In this document: positions 1 to 11,240 of the stretch, one piece after another
How the letters are laid out: every line of letters begins with the position of its first letter
How positions within the stretch are numbered: the stretch's first letter is position 1
Source: Brachionus plicatilis
Taxonomy: Eukaryota; Rotifera; Eurotatoria; Ploima; Brachionidae
Direction of reading: 5' to 3'
DNA: 33,505 nt
Assembly: GCA_010279815.1 (NCBI GenBank)
Contig: QEOQ01000552.1
Coordinates: forward strand, 76,971-110,475
Made by a program: the position numbers and the translations under genes
The notes under the pieces: generated by a model
The model's database searches: none
Told to the model about the DNA's origin: nothing
The model's input: only the letters and a program-made list of their open reading frames with translations

Positions 1-175
1 TTGTAGATAGTTTTTCTTAGACGCTTGTGGTTGAATTGCTCCAATTTAATGACATATTATAATTCTGCCTCTACCAGAAAAGGTTAAGTAGTTTGAAAAA
101 AGATAGATATCTACAATCTATAGTTTTTTGTATGCTCGATACCACCTTTCAACTATATTATTTGTCCATGGAATA
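1..175 (-). pseudogene. MULE-like transposase C-terminal remnant
   Basis: Read on the minus strand from 171 down, a short frame gives PWTNNIVERWYRAYKKL and then a stop. The T-N-N-x-V-E-x-W pattern is typical of the region after the catalytic core in Mutator-like transposases. A second piece in another frame (about 85 to 10) contains LVEAEL, a stop, then YVIKLEQFNHKR, which looks like the helical C-terminus of the same family. Stops and a frame change show it is dead, and the element runs off the left edge of the window. The family call rests on a short motif and is moderate. It could also be another TNN-type transposase. Confidence 0.45.
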
Positions 176-3053
176 TCTTAGATAATCTGATGTTTCCGCT
201 TTGCTAAATTTTTCTAAGATTAAGCCTTCCATTTATTGATACCATGCAATTTATGATCGAATTTTATTTTTACAAAATTTTATGCTTAATTAATCTAGGT
301 AAAATTTTTACTTTTTAGTGACTTTCTGACTCTTTATTTTACCCTTGATACAAGATTTCAGAGTAAAAATAAATTAATTAAATGTCGAGTCCTTTTTATG
401 TCTTAATTTCTAGAGTATTGATGGTTTATAATTTCAGCAATTATATCGATAAAATAACTTAAAAATTCTTAATGTCCGATTTTTAGTAGAAATTCAAACG
501 TGATTTCTATCATAAAAAAATACCGTCCAATTCTTCAACTTTTTGATTTAACTAATCTTTAAAATAAATATTTTTATAGATGAAATCGCAGGCAAAGCCG
601 ATTTAATCTTCAAAACAAAGTCAAAATTGTCAGCTCTATTTCCTATTGTTTCTTTTTATTCCATTTGATAAACTAGCTTCATCTAAAAATTGCTCTAATT
701 TTCTGTGATATTTAAGTGATCAAAAATTTACTTACCTAAAAATTAATTAAAATTTAAATGAGAAAATAATGATTATATTTTTTAAAGAGATCTTGCTAAA
801 TTAAACTCAAATATTTTCTCATGCGATTTTATTATCAGAGAATATTTATTAATTTTAATTAAATTTGACCATTAGTTTATTGATTTCTTAGAGGAGAATT
901 TAGTTCCGAATCATGCAATTTTAAATAGTGATATAATTTGATGTATCTAATCAGCCTTAAAATAAATATTCTTTCTTGATTTTACAAAACACAAATTATA
1001 TTTAATGAATGATAGAGATGGTTAACATCATGGCGTTAAAAAAGCCCCAGGAAGCAAGCTCAAAAGAAAAAGGCTACGAGTTGTTATACAAACGATATTT
1101 AAATTGTTTCACGTGTTGGCTAAGCATTATAAAAAATAGCCTGATATAATCATTTTCATTCCATAAGATGAATATCTAAAGAATGGCTTCAGTAGTAAAT
1201 CGAAATTTGCTCATTTTAGATTTAACATATCCTAACAAGATAAACAATAAATAAATGTTAAAAAAACTTGCAAAAATAGATTGAAAAGAATCTACCAAGC
1301 TCAAGGTATTTTTTTACTTAACATCAAAACTCTACATTTGATGCAAATGTAATCAAAAAATGTTAAATAATGCAAAGTAATTTTTCATCCATACTTTCTT
1401 GTTGATGATATTCAACTAGATTTTTATCATTATGATCTAACTAATGATCAGAATATATTACCTTACTTCTTTTCATTTCTCTTTATGATCTTAATATTTA
1501 TATTTATATTTTGGATATTTTAAATATGTTTTCTTTTGAGTAACCAAAATTTACATTCTAAAATTTTAAGACTTTAAGCATTAGTCAAATAAATTTGACA
1601 ATTATTCAAATATTTTAAAGACTAAAAGTTAATGGCAGCAAAAATAGTTTTTTTGAATATTTTAATTAGATAGACCTTTAATTTTTCAAAATAATTCTAG
1701 AAAAATTTTAATCAAATTGCTAATTTTTCAATTTCGCAAATCAATTAATCTTATTTGCAATGCAGTTTTAAATTTCAAATGATTAAATATTTTGATTTTG
1801 AATTAATTATTTTTTTATAAGCTATAAAATGTATTTATCAGAGGATTTGAAAATAATGAAAATATGATCAAAAATCTTTTTAAAATTTTAAATTATTTTA
1901 TAAATGACTTTTTTTTATTTTAATTTATCACTTAAAAAAATTGTTTTTGCCTTCATCAGAATTTACAATAAAAGGATAATAAATTTTATCAAAAACATCT
2001 ATAAAGAACAAACTTAAGTTTAAAATAAATATTTGAAAATTCAAATTATAATCAAAAGTAAAAGAGCAGTTGTATTTCATCTTAATAACATAATAAGAAT
2101 TATGTTTTATTTTAACGCTTATTCACTTATTCTTTTCTTTCTTCTTTAGGCAAATGACCTTGCTTTTATTGAAATTAGTTATTAAATTTTATAAAAAAAA
2201 AATTTAATCCATCTTATAATTTTAAAAACATTAAAATCAAAATTTTTATTTTTGAATATTTTTATTTTACCTTTTTTGGTATATTTAAAGCCTTGTGATT
2301 TTTTTAAATCGATGGTTAGCTAATTTCAAAGCATAAAACCGTTCTGGAAAATTTCATCGATTAATTTCTGAAAAATGTATTTTCTGAATAATAAAAGAAA
2401 ATATAAAAACTTCTTAATTTTTGATGATCCTTACAATTTTTTTAAATTCATGTGTAGCTCCTTGGGCGTTTATTCACAAATACATATATTTTAAATAAAC
2501 AAATAAATGTTACCAATTTTATAACAATTATAAAAATTTTCAAATTTTTCAAATTATAAAAATTTTGATCTTTAGAGCATTAATTGATTAAATTAAATTA
2601 AAAAGTAATATAGCAATAATTTTGTCTATTTTTTTTCAAATAAATTTGATTTTAAATCAAAAATCATTAATTTTTAGTTTGAAAAGAATTTGATATTTTT
2701 TTTAATTTTCTCAGAATATTTAAATTAAAGACTTAAAAAAATATTTTCATATTGATCTCCTTTATAAAGATTTATCGGGTTCAAATTTAACATAGATTGT
2801 GTAGATTTTTGAAAAAATTTATCACTTTTGTTCGGATACATTTGGATTTTTGCAATGCGAATTTTCAAACAAAAATTCCAATACATAATTTAAATTCTTA
2901 ATAAAAAAAGGTTATTGTACTATAGATTTTTCGGTCAGTTTTAAAATGGGAAACAAAAAATGCTTCGTTTAACAATCGAGTTTAAAGAAAAAATTAATAG
3001 AATAATTTGGCAATAAATTGATTATTTTAAATAAAATTCTTTATTGGTTTAGA

Positions 3054-3720
3054 ATTGGTTTGATTTTTTGTGTTTCAATTACAAAATGTATCCAAAATGT
3101 ATTCAATTACGAAATATTTGTTTTTCTAAATAATTTTAGAGAATAATTTACGTATATTACCGGAAATTACTAAATCCGGAACATCACTGTAATAATTTTT
3201 GATATATTTGTTTTTTTTTCAATGTGTAGGAGCTTTAGAAATAGAATTTGCTCTGATATTGTTGACCCATTCAACAGTCCCATATACCCAAATGCGCTTT
3301 CTTAAATATTAATCTTTAGACATAAATAATAAAAATAAAGAAAATCAAAATTAATTTTTCACCTTTCAAGTGTTTGACTTTATGTTATGATTTTTTATCT
3401 ATCTTATTTTTTAATATTAGATTTAGCTATTTCCAAATAGATGAAAAAGTATCTATCTTGGATGAACAATTTTTAAATTAGGCGAACTAATAGTTCATAA
3501 AACCTGAGAACAAGAATTGTTCCAGTAATAGATGAACCATAGTTTAAAAACTTATTTTCTTCTTTTCTGTTCTTTTCTTGATAAAATTTTTTCATTTTTG
3601 CAATATTAAATTAAAATTATTTTTTTATTTGAAACTGGAAAAAATACTTGAAACGCCTCACTTTTTCAATTTTATTTCAAAATACATTTTGTAATTCAAA
3701 CACAAAAAATTAAACCAATT
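3054..3720. repeat. Spaced inverted repeat, possible DNA-transposon remnant
   Basis: The bases at about 3054-3092 are the reverse complement, with a few mismatches, of about 3682-3720. Each arm is about 39 bases and the spacer about 590 bases. Both arms contain the run ACAAAATGTAT and a TTTTTTGTGTTT block. The spacer has no coding sequence. Near 3188 it contains CACTGTAATA, which resembles the ACCACTGTA end of the element at 9260-9780. The arrangement fits an eroded non-autonomous DNA element with long terminal inverted repeats. No clear target duplication is visible. Confidence 0.5.
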
Positions 3721-4010
3721 GAAAATTAAAATTTTTTCTTTACTTGATTTTCAATTACTTTAAAAATAAACCAGCCTAAACATGAATGTTTTGTTCTGTT
3801 GTTACAATTATAACCACCAAATTTAAAATAATTTTAAGTATAGATTACAGAATTTTAACATTAAATAAAATAAATCTGCAAATTGCAAATCACATGATTG
3901 TGATCCTGACAGATGGATTGCCGTTCCAGCAAGTTTTTTTGACGGCCTAGTTCAGGTCTAAATTATTAAAATGAAAGTCCAAGCCAAGACTTTAAAGTAT
4001 AAAAAAAATT

Positions 4011-4038
4011 TCAAAGTCAAAGTCGACTTTGACTTTGA
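4011..4038. repeat. Perfect 28-bp palindrome of AAAGTC hexamers
   Basis: The sequence is centred on GTCGAC at 4022-4027. Fourteen bases on each side are exactly complementary and are built from direct CAAAGT hexamers that reverse at the centre. Similar CAAAGTC/GACTTTG words recur near 26477-26505 and at the right edge of the window. It is a simple-sequence inverted repeat with no evident gene association. Confidence 0.75.
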
Positions 4039-6216
4039 CTTTTAACGATTCTGACTTTTGATCAACTCTGTATTTCAATTATCAAAGTTTAAAAAGCACA
4101 ATTTTTCAATTCAAATTATTGAAAAAGAATTTTATTCCTGTAACTTTTGAAAAGTTTGTATGAAAATTCACAATACCTTTGAATGTTAAAAAACTTTGAA
4201 ATGATTGGATGGCATTACCACAGACTTTCTTGGCTTTCTTTACAAATCCAGGAGCAAATAAGTGAAATATGTTGCCTAGAGAAATAGTCGGAACAAAAAC
4301 TTCAAAGGGATTAAAAAATAAATGAATGGAAAAAAATCATTATTTTACTTCAATTTTGGCCCAATATTTTGGCACTAGGTATGCTCCTTATATTCATTTT
4401 TAAGAACTACAAACAATGGTTAAAATGAGCTATTGACAATTTTTTCACTTATGTATTTAATGAATCAAAAAATTAGCAAAAACTATCAAAAATAGACTTG
4501 AATTATTTTTTTGAACAAGAAATAACTTTGATCAAATTCAAAAATTCTCGAAAAAAATTAATTCAAATACTTTTATTGTTGAATTTAGATGTAAAAATGA
4601 TTACAAGACTCTATAAATTAACAATTTTTGTCAATCTGAACAAGTCAACCAAATATTGTCTTTCATTCAGTTGATAACATCGTCCATCTTAACTTCTTAA
4701 CTTGGCATGAGAATTTAAATTTCTGGCTCAATTTTGTCGATAGTGCCTAAAAGTGTTTTGTAAATTTATTGTTAGACTTGATTGTCATTTTAAACTTAAT
4801 GATATCACAACGTTTATCCAAAATTAAAAAAGATTAATCATTAAATTGTTAATTTTATTATTTATCCATTCGCGAATCCCTAATTTAATATTAACTCCAA
4901 GTTAACAATTCGATTTTAGCGATGGCTATTTATAAAAAAAGTTATTTCGTATTCATGAGGCTTTATAGCTAATTAGAAAAATAACCCACTAAGCAAACTA
5001 AAAAATTTGTGTTCTAAGATCTGTTAAACCTTAGAAATTTATATACAGCCAAAAATACAAATTTCCAATTTTTTCTTAATTATTTCGGATTTCGAAAAAA
5101 GAATTTTGAAAAGAGATGACAAAAATTTAATTAAAATATTTTTTAGATTTTACAAAAATTGTACAAAAATAAAAAAATATATCAGCTTCTAATTAATTTT
5201 TTCGGTAAAATAATTAAAATGCATAATTGCTATTTAATTTAATTAAATATTGGTTATAAATTTGGAATAGTTTTAATTAGGCAAAGTGGTCTCTTTGATA
5301 TACAAAATAGTATAAGAGTTTTAAAAAAAGGTCTAGCTATCTCATTACCAGAGAATTGAATACTTTTAAAAATTGCAGTTTTCATCAAAGTTTTAAAGGT
5401 AAATTTAAATTTAAAAAGAATAATTTTATTGATTTTGGTAGCTAAATATAATGAAAAATGATTTTTTTATTTCATTAGTAATACACATTAAGTATAGCAT
5501 TAGTGGAATCGAAATTAACCATTTTACATTAATTCTAAACGCTAAAGCTTTAGTAAAAAAATTTTAAAAATTAAAATTCCAAGCATAGAGGATTAATTAA
5601 AATAAATGACTTAGTAATTTAAATAAATGCAGAAAAAATATTTTAATTTATGTCAATACTGTCGATTCATAGAATAAAGTTATATTTAGTCTGATTTTTA
5701 TGTAAAAGTTAATTCTAATGAAAAATAATTTATTTTATTTAATTTTGTCAATTTGTTAATCAGTAAAATTTTAATTTTGATACTGTTATTTTATTTAGAC
5801 CAGACAAATTAAAAAATACAAAAAGATTTTACCTTTGTTAAGCTTGCCAAAATACAAAGAATTTAAATTTTATTTTTTTTTAATCATTTGTTTCCATGGA
5901 TTTAAAAATGACGATCTATCGGCATGCAAGTATAAGACAGTAGCTTTTTTTCTCATCGCCTAAACGAAAAAATTGTGTCATCTTGAATTTAAAAATAATG
6001 ATTATGTTTTTTTATTTTTAAATTCTAGGCAATAAGGATTTTTATAATAAATTTTATTTTATTTTTCGGCTTTTTTAGTCAACAAATTTTTTCTTACTGC
6101 ATTCATAATTATTTTATGAAAATTTTTAGTCCTCAAATCGGTATATTTTCTTGTAGATCCAAGCGAGAGTTAATCGAGAGAAAAAATCTCCTATGCTATG
6201 ACAATCGAGCATTTAA

Positions 6217-7503
6217 ATGAAATTATTTAATCGAAAAAATAAAAAAATTTTTCTTTTTCCTCTATTCCTAGTTGGTTTGGTCTATTTATTTTTAAACTTT
6301 AATCAATCGCTAAATGTAAGTAGTCCTCTGGGCCAAAATAATATTGTGGATGCAAAAAAACAGATAGCTAATGAATTCGAGAACAAAAAAAAAGAAATAC
6401 CAGAGTCAGAAATCGAAAATGAGACAAAGCGTTTTTACGCCATCGATGGAAGTGGCATGGGCTCAGTGAACAAGGGGTTAATAAAATGTTCCAAAAATTT
6501 AGAAGTAGAAATAATCGGAATGCACAAAGATTATCATAAAGCAGACTTTTCCTATTTTTTAAACTCAGTGCCATCACGGGAAAACATAAACGCATTCAAC
6601 AAAGGCAATAAGACTCATTATTACATGGTTTTCGCGATGGAGTCGGAGCCACACTCGGGCGGAGGCGAGACCTGGATCAATGCCGACTTTAAGATGTGGT
6701 ACAACTTGGAATCTTCGTTCCCCGAGCCCGCTACTTACTTTGACCTCAAACTGTATCTGCCCGATCTTTTGGCTAAGCCTAAAGTTGAATTCGAAAACAA
6801 AGAAAAAAATCCTTTGGTATGGGTGCTATCTAATTGTGCTGCTTACAATGGACGAGAAAAATTCATCTCAAAATTAATGAAAAAAATAAACATAGATTCT
6901 TATGGCTTTTGTTTAAGAAATAAAGATTCACATTCTAGTGTTAGAATGCAAGGAAACATTGAATTGTACTCCAAATACAAATTTGTCATAGCCATTGAAA
7001 ACTCGAACTGCGAAGACTACGTGACCGAAAAGTTGGTGCACGCCGTTGCCAGTGGTTCGATTCCAATTGTGGCCGGAAAAAATAATAAACCAAATTATCT
7101 GAAATTTTTGCCCAAAAATTCATTTATAAATATTTATGACTACAAGTCGGTGGACGATTTGGTAAGTCACTTGAAAAAAATTGAGTCAGACAAAAGCGAA
7201 TATGAAAAGTACATTTGGTTTAGGCGAAATCATAATTTGACCAGAGAAAAATTGGACAGACTTTCATTAGAAGAGATAGTATCGGTAATGAAGAGTGTGA
7301 TAAGTTATGAAGATAATAGGATTTTTTTCGACGGGCTCGTGTCACGAGAAAAATCTGAAAACAAATTATGTAAAATAGCAAAATATCTTAAGAATACTGC
7401 ACCAGACGAAATTCAAAGAGAAATAAAAGAAAAACGTGCTGCTAGACCAAATACTCAAGAAGTTTGTCTACCTCATGGAAATTTGGGAAATGATTTAAAT
7501 TAG
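6217..7503 (+). CDS. Alpha-1,3-fucosyltransferase (GT10), single exon
   Basis: A 428-residue type II Golgi membrane enzyme expected to transfer fucose from GDP-fucose to N-acetylglucosamine-containing glycans or glycolipids. A short basic cytosolic tail (residues 1-10) precedes one membrane anchor (about 11-28), and a Lys/Glu-rich stem follows to about 75. The N-terminal acceptor half (about 95-190) contains the ESEP segment and NADFKMWY. The C-terminal donor half has the GT10 signature: FVIAIENS (256-263) followed by DYVTEK (267-272), then GSIPIV, which bind GDP-fucose. Potential N-glycosylation sites are at 68, 131 and 340. The length is normal for the family. The first Met gives the tail-anchor topology, so that start was chosen. 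No introns are present, unlike the other genes here, and the centre (about 6640-6780) is clearly richer in G+C. Exact acceptor and linkage cannot be read from sequence; the family call is firm. Confidence 0.93.
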   Translation: MKLFNRKNKKIFLFPLFLVGLVYLFLNFNQSLNVSSPLGQNNIVDAKKQIANEFENKKKEIPESEIENETKRFYAIDGSGMGSVNKGLIKCSKNLEVEIIGMHKDYHKADFSYFLNSVPSRENINAFNKGNKTHYYMVFAMESEPHSGGGETWINADFKMWYNLESSFPEPATYFDLKLYLPDLLAKPKVEFENKEKNPLVWVLSNCAAYNGREKFISKLMKKINIDSYGFCLRNKDSHSSVRMQGNIELYSKYKFVIAIENSNCEDYVTEKLVHAVASGSIPIVAGKNNKPNYLKFLPKNSFINIYDYKSVDDLVSHLKKIESDKSEYEKYIWFRRNHNLTREKLDRLSLEEIVSVMKSVISYEDNRIFFDGLVSREKSENKLCKIAKYLKNTAPDEIQREIKEKRAARPNTQEVCLPHGNLGNDLN

Positions 7504-7573
7504 ATTAACTGGGTTTTCACTACTTCTTTTTCATTCCTAATTTGGTTACCGAGTGCTATCTTATTTGATTTAA

Positions 7574-7579
7574 AATAAA
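7574..7579 (+). terminator. Polyadenylation signal of the fucosyltransferase
   Basis: AATAAA lies about 70 bases past the stop codon, the first canonical hexamer after the gene. In such AT-rich DNA the hexamer is common, so the support comes mainly from position. Confidence 0.45.
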
Positions 7580-9257
7580 TATTTAATTACTTAAAATTGT
7601 TTATTTCAACTTGGAAATATTATTTTTACTCGTTTTAAAAACAAAAATTAATTATAAAAAATGAATTTTAAAAGAATAACACTAATTTGTCTCAAACTAT
7701 CCGCCAGGATAATAGGAAAGATCACTTATCTTCTTTTCGATACTTTTTGACATTTTTTTTTTCCAATCAAATCTAAAATCGTAAAAATATAAAAAATAAT
7801 TAATTTCTATTGCAAAATATTTTTATATTTTCATAGAATAAGTAAGAATAAGTAAGGACTGAGTGTTAAGTGTCGACTCCGATCTGACACAGAGGTAACT
7901 GCATTGATTTTATCTTCTACGCAATTATTACTCAGTCGGAACCGGTTCCACTATTACACCTCTTTTTTGAAACCTTAATCTTGGGTGAAATTAAAAAAGA
8001 AAATGCATAGATTTTTCACAGGCTGAATTTAAATGCAACAAAATTGTTACCAATTATATTTTATTCAGTATTTTTCTAAAACTAGATTTAATCAAATTTT
8101 ATAAATATTTTTTTGTTGGAATACGCATTTCTTTATTTATTATGTAAATTTTTAAACTTTAGAAAGTCACATAACTATTTTTAAAAAATTTCAAATTTTT
8201 TAGACAAGACGTAAAAAGCTTAATTTTAAGTAAACTTCAGTGAAATGAAAAATGACAAAAAATGACTTTGAAAAATTAATTTACACAAATTTCCGAAAAA
8301 TCACCAATTTTAACACTGGAATAAAATTTCCAAATCCTCATTTCTTATGAACAGATTTTTGAAATAAATAAATCTTTTTTTAGTTATGTAAATTTTATCT
8401 TTTCTTTAAAAAAAGTTATTTTTCTGTAAGATTACTTTGATTTTTTTTTAATGTTTTGGATACAAAAAAACAAAAAATGCTTGGTTCTTCTGGAGTTACA
8501 AATAAAAATAAAAAAATTCATCATAAATTATTTTTAATAAATAAATGATTTTATTATTAATCTTTCTGCACATGGCTAATTAGGATTATTAGATAGGATA
8601 ATTAGGATTGATTCTTAACTATTTTACTTTTAAACCAGGTAGATTTTTAGTATATAAATAGGCTTTTTACAGCTTTAACAAATCGGGTAGAAATTATTTT
8701 CGTAATAAAAGTTACCTTTTATGATTAAAATAGATTTACTTTTTAAAAATACTTTATGAATTTAAAATAAATTTTAATTAATGAACAACTTTTTTGATTT
8801 AAAAAAAAATCTTCATTTAAAAACTTTTTTGATATAAGTATTATTTCCAAAATTTTGATTTAATTTTTTCACTTAATTCTAAAATGGTTTATTTGGAAAG
8901 TGGATTCGAAAGTAGTAGTTTTGTTTAAAAATGGACAGTCAAGCAATTGCAAGATAAAGATAAAAACCAGAAAAAAAGGAAAATGCGTTGAGTATTTTGG
9001 AATTTAAAAGTTATTTTAAGGTATTTTTACATTGATAAAGCCTATTTATATAGAAAAAGTCTTTTAAATTTTAAAAGTATATTTATCTTGATAAAATCAT
9101 TCTAAACGCTAAAATTTATTTTATAATTTGATATAAGTAAATTTATACAGGTGATATTGAATTAGTGATGAAAAAGTATATGCCTAACAAATTTAACTTA
9201 ATTTACACCTTAACAAAATAAAAATTTCAATTTTAAACTAAGAAATAAACAGAAAAG
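7580..9257. other. AT-rich non-coding region
   Basis: No coding sequence seen. It contains the structured repeat copy at 7874-7939 and a short direct repeat of TAGGAT/ATTAGGAT words near 8578-8611. Otherwise only AT-rich sequence. Confidence 0.6.
7874..7939. repeat. Structured dispersed repeat, copy 1
   Basis: This 66-base stretch matches 32797-32865 along its whole length. Shared blocks are CGACT, CGATCT, ACACAGAGGT, ACTGCAT, TTATTAC and CAGTCG. The ends can pair (CGACT with AGTCG) and an inner helix is possible, so it may act as a structured RNA or be the conserved part of a small mobile repeat. It is more G+C-rich than its surroundings. I do not recognise it as a tRNA, snRNA or ribozyme. 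Confidence 0.6.
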
Positions 9258-9782
9258 TACAGTGGTGATTTCATAACAGTATTTTACGAAAATTTACGTA
9301 AAATACCGTAAATTTACCAAATTTTACCACATTTTACGTAAATTAACGTAAAATCCGAAAAGTGAAAAAAGAAGTATTTTACGAAAAATTACGTAAATTT
9401 TCAGGATTTTGAGATAATTTTGGTAAAATTTGGTAAAATTAAAAACGGCCAATTCAAAAATCGAAAATTTAAGAAAGCTTTTTTTATAACAATTTAAAAA
9501 TAACTATTTTTTTGACCAATTTATGAAAAAAAAACTGTCTTAAATTTTCGATTTTTGGAAAAAAAAGACATTTTTTCAAAAAATTTTGAATTTTGAATTG
9601 GCCGTTTTTAATTTTACCAAATTTTACCAATATTATCTCAAAATCCTGAAAATTTACGTAATTTTTCGTAAAATACTTCTTTTTTCACTTTTCGGATTTT
9701 ACGTTAATTTACGTAAAATGTGGTAAATTTACGGTATTTTACGTAAATTTTCGTAAAAAACTGTTATCAAATTACCACTGTA
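9258..9782. mobile_element. Fold-back MITE with TA target duplication (Tc1/mariner-like ends)
   Basis: The element spans 9260-9780. It starts CAGTGGTGATTT and ends AAATTACCACTG, and it is flanked on both sides by TA (9258-9259 and 9781-9782). The two halves are near-complementary for roughly 200 bases each, dense in TTTACGTAAA words, and meet around an AT-rich loop near 9480-9560. CGGCCAATTC near 9446 pairs with GAATTGGCCG near 9594. TA duplication and a CAGT start are the hallmarks of Tc1/mariner-type non-autonomous elements. There is no transposase inside. It appears young, since arms and ends are well preserved. Confidence 0.88.
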
Positions 9783-9939
9783 GTATTATATTTAATTATG
9801 CTCACTTTTCTTTAAATTTCTTTTCGCACTCATTTTACTTGATGCATTTATCTCTTTCTCTCTCTCTTGGTTTTTTTAAATATGTTTACTATAAATAAAG
9901 AGTGATCACTTTATTTTTAATTCAATTTAGATTAATAAA

Positions 9940-10700
9940 TAAAAATTTGAATGAAATGAAATGAAATCGGGACTAAAATCTGATAAAAGGTTCAGATGAA
10001 GAAAAAATAAACAATGGATTATTAGACTTTTGTTAGTAAATTTAGCCGCAATTGATAAGATCCAAATTTTTTAAATTTGTCTTTGAAAGCCTTTGTTAAA
10101 GTTACTGAAATAACAGAGTCCGGTAGCTCATTCCACATGGGTAGTCTGTTAGTGAAAAACTTTTCTCTGCATTTTGACAAACAGAGTAGCTTCATGAGTC
10201 TAGCCTTTTTACTTTGATTTGCTGATGGGTGATCACTTTTTGGAGCTTGTCTTGGATCCACTAAGCCATGTAGTGAAACAATGCTCTTTTTTCTTTTGCT
10301 TTTGGATAGTTAAATTGCGTCTGCTCTTCTACTTCTACTTTTAAACGTAAGTATACCAACTTTTGTTTTTTGTAAAAAAAATTGAGATTTCTGAGACTAG
10401 GCACTAGTTTGGCCGCTCTTCGTTGAACTTTTTCTATGTCTTTCTTTTGAACAGGACTCCAAGCTGGCTTACAATATTCAAGATGTGGTCTTACAAACGC
10501 TGTAGAGAGTTTTCTTAAGTTAGAATTTGAAAGTGTTTCCAAGCTGTGCAAGAACCGCACTTGAAATCTCAGTCTACCTAAAAAGTAATGAGCTTCTAGT
10601 CTGACCATAAGTAGATTGTGAACAACACTGTCAAATGCCTTGGATAAGTCAGAAAACACAACCAGTGCTTGAAAAGCATGGTTTAACGATCAAGTGATTA
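9940..10700 (-). pseudogene. Non-LTR retrotransposon (LINE) 3' fragment, internally deleted
   Basis: Read from 10700 down, the frame begins with a reverse-transcriptase motif-A region (FSDLSKAFDSVVHNLL). It then jumps at once to the far C-terminal part (RPHLEYCKPAWSP, then KVQRRAAKLVPSLRNL), so the palm with the catalytic YADD box is deleted. A second frame at 10261-10022 carries the end of the protein (NFF-like KFFTNRLPMWNELPDSV and AFKDKF). A short tail of ATGAA repeats at 9947-9966 marks the LINE 3' end. The family resembles CR1/jockey-type elements. It is non-functional. Confidence 0.85.
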
Positions 10701-11240
10701 AATGCAAGCTTTCTAAGACTCAAATAGAAGAAAAGTCTGTTTATATTTTCTTTTATTTGAGTCACTATTTTGAAACGAAAAATTTTCGAATAGGAGAAAT
10801 CTTATGATAACCGAACTTTCTTTTATTTGAGGTAATACGGTAACTTCTCATGTAAAGACGTGTTAAGCTACCAATTAAAACTAACATTCCCTTTTTATAA
10901 CATTAATCAATCAACCAACATAAAATTTAAAGTCGTTTTTTAAACATTTACACTTTTAAATAATTCTATAATTATCTGAACTGATCTTTTATTTAATATT
11001 TTTTGATTAGAATAATCTTGTACAAAAATTCGGCTAAAACAAAAACGTAATCTAACGAATAAATAAGTTAGTGAGAAAGCTGATAAAACATGGATTTTGA
11101 CAGTTATATTTCTCAGCAACAAAGGCGGAAATCTAAAAGCTTCCTAACTGGCTGATCTACGATTAGCCAACTGACTGAGAAACAACAACAAAACAAAACT
11201 ACTTTTTGTAGTTTAAACGATTTTTAACGATTTTTAATTG
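10701..11240. other. Sequence between LINE fragments, with a hairpin
   Basis: No recognisable coding content. At 10717-10763 an 18-base arm starting GACTCAAAT is followed by its near reverse complement ending ATTTGAGTC, with a loop of about 12 bases. The word TTTCTTTTATTTGAG recurs at about 10818. This stretch separates two LINE pieces and may be a later insertion or filler. Confidence 0.5.

Larger units (their letters stand above)
181..6216. other. AT-rich non-coding region
   Basis: About 6 kb of extremely A+T-rich DNA with stops in all frames and no conserved protein motif that I can recognise. It holds the spaced inverted repeat at 3054-3720 and the palindrome at 4011-4038, annotated separately. 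A segment near 4155-4180 resembles the terminal sequence of the fold-back element at 32379-32728 and may be a worn relative. Upstream regulatory sequence for the fucosyltransferase probably lies at the right end, but no promoter element stands out from the AT background. Confidence 0.6.

Noticed and set aside
3900..3960. Possible tRNA from a GTTCAGGTCT word
   Set aside because: No matching A box, acceptor stem or cloverleaf could be drawn.
7874..7939. Identification of the structured repeat as U4 or another spliceosomal RNA, a spliced-leader RNA, a tRNA or a hammerhead ribozyme
   Set aside because: Only a short TTATTAC-like stretch recalls U4. No kink-turn, Sm site, tRNA A/B boxes or hammerhead core could be found.
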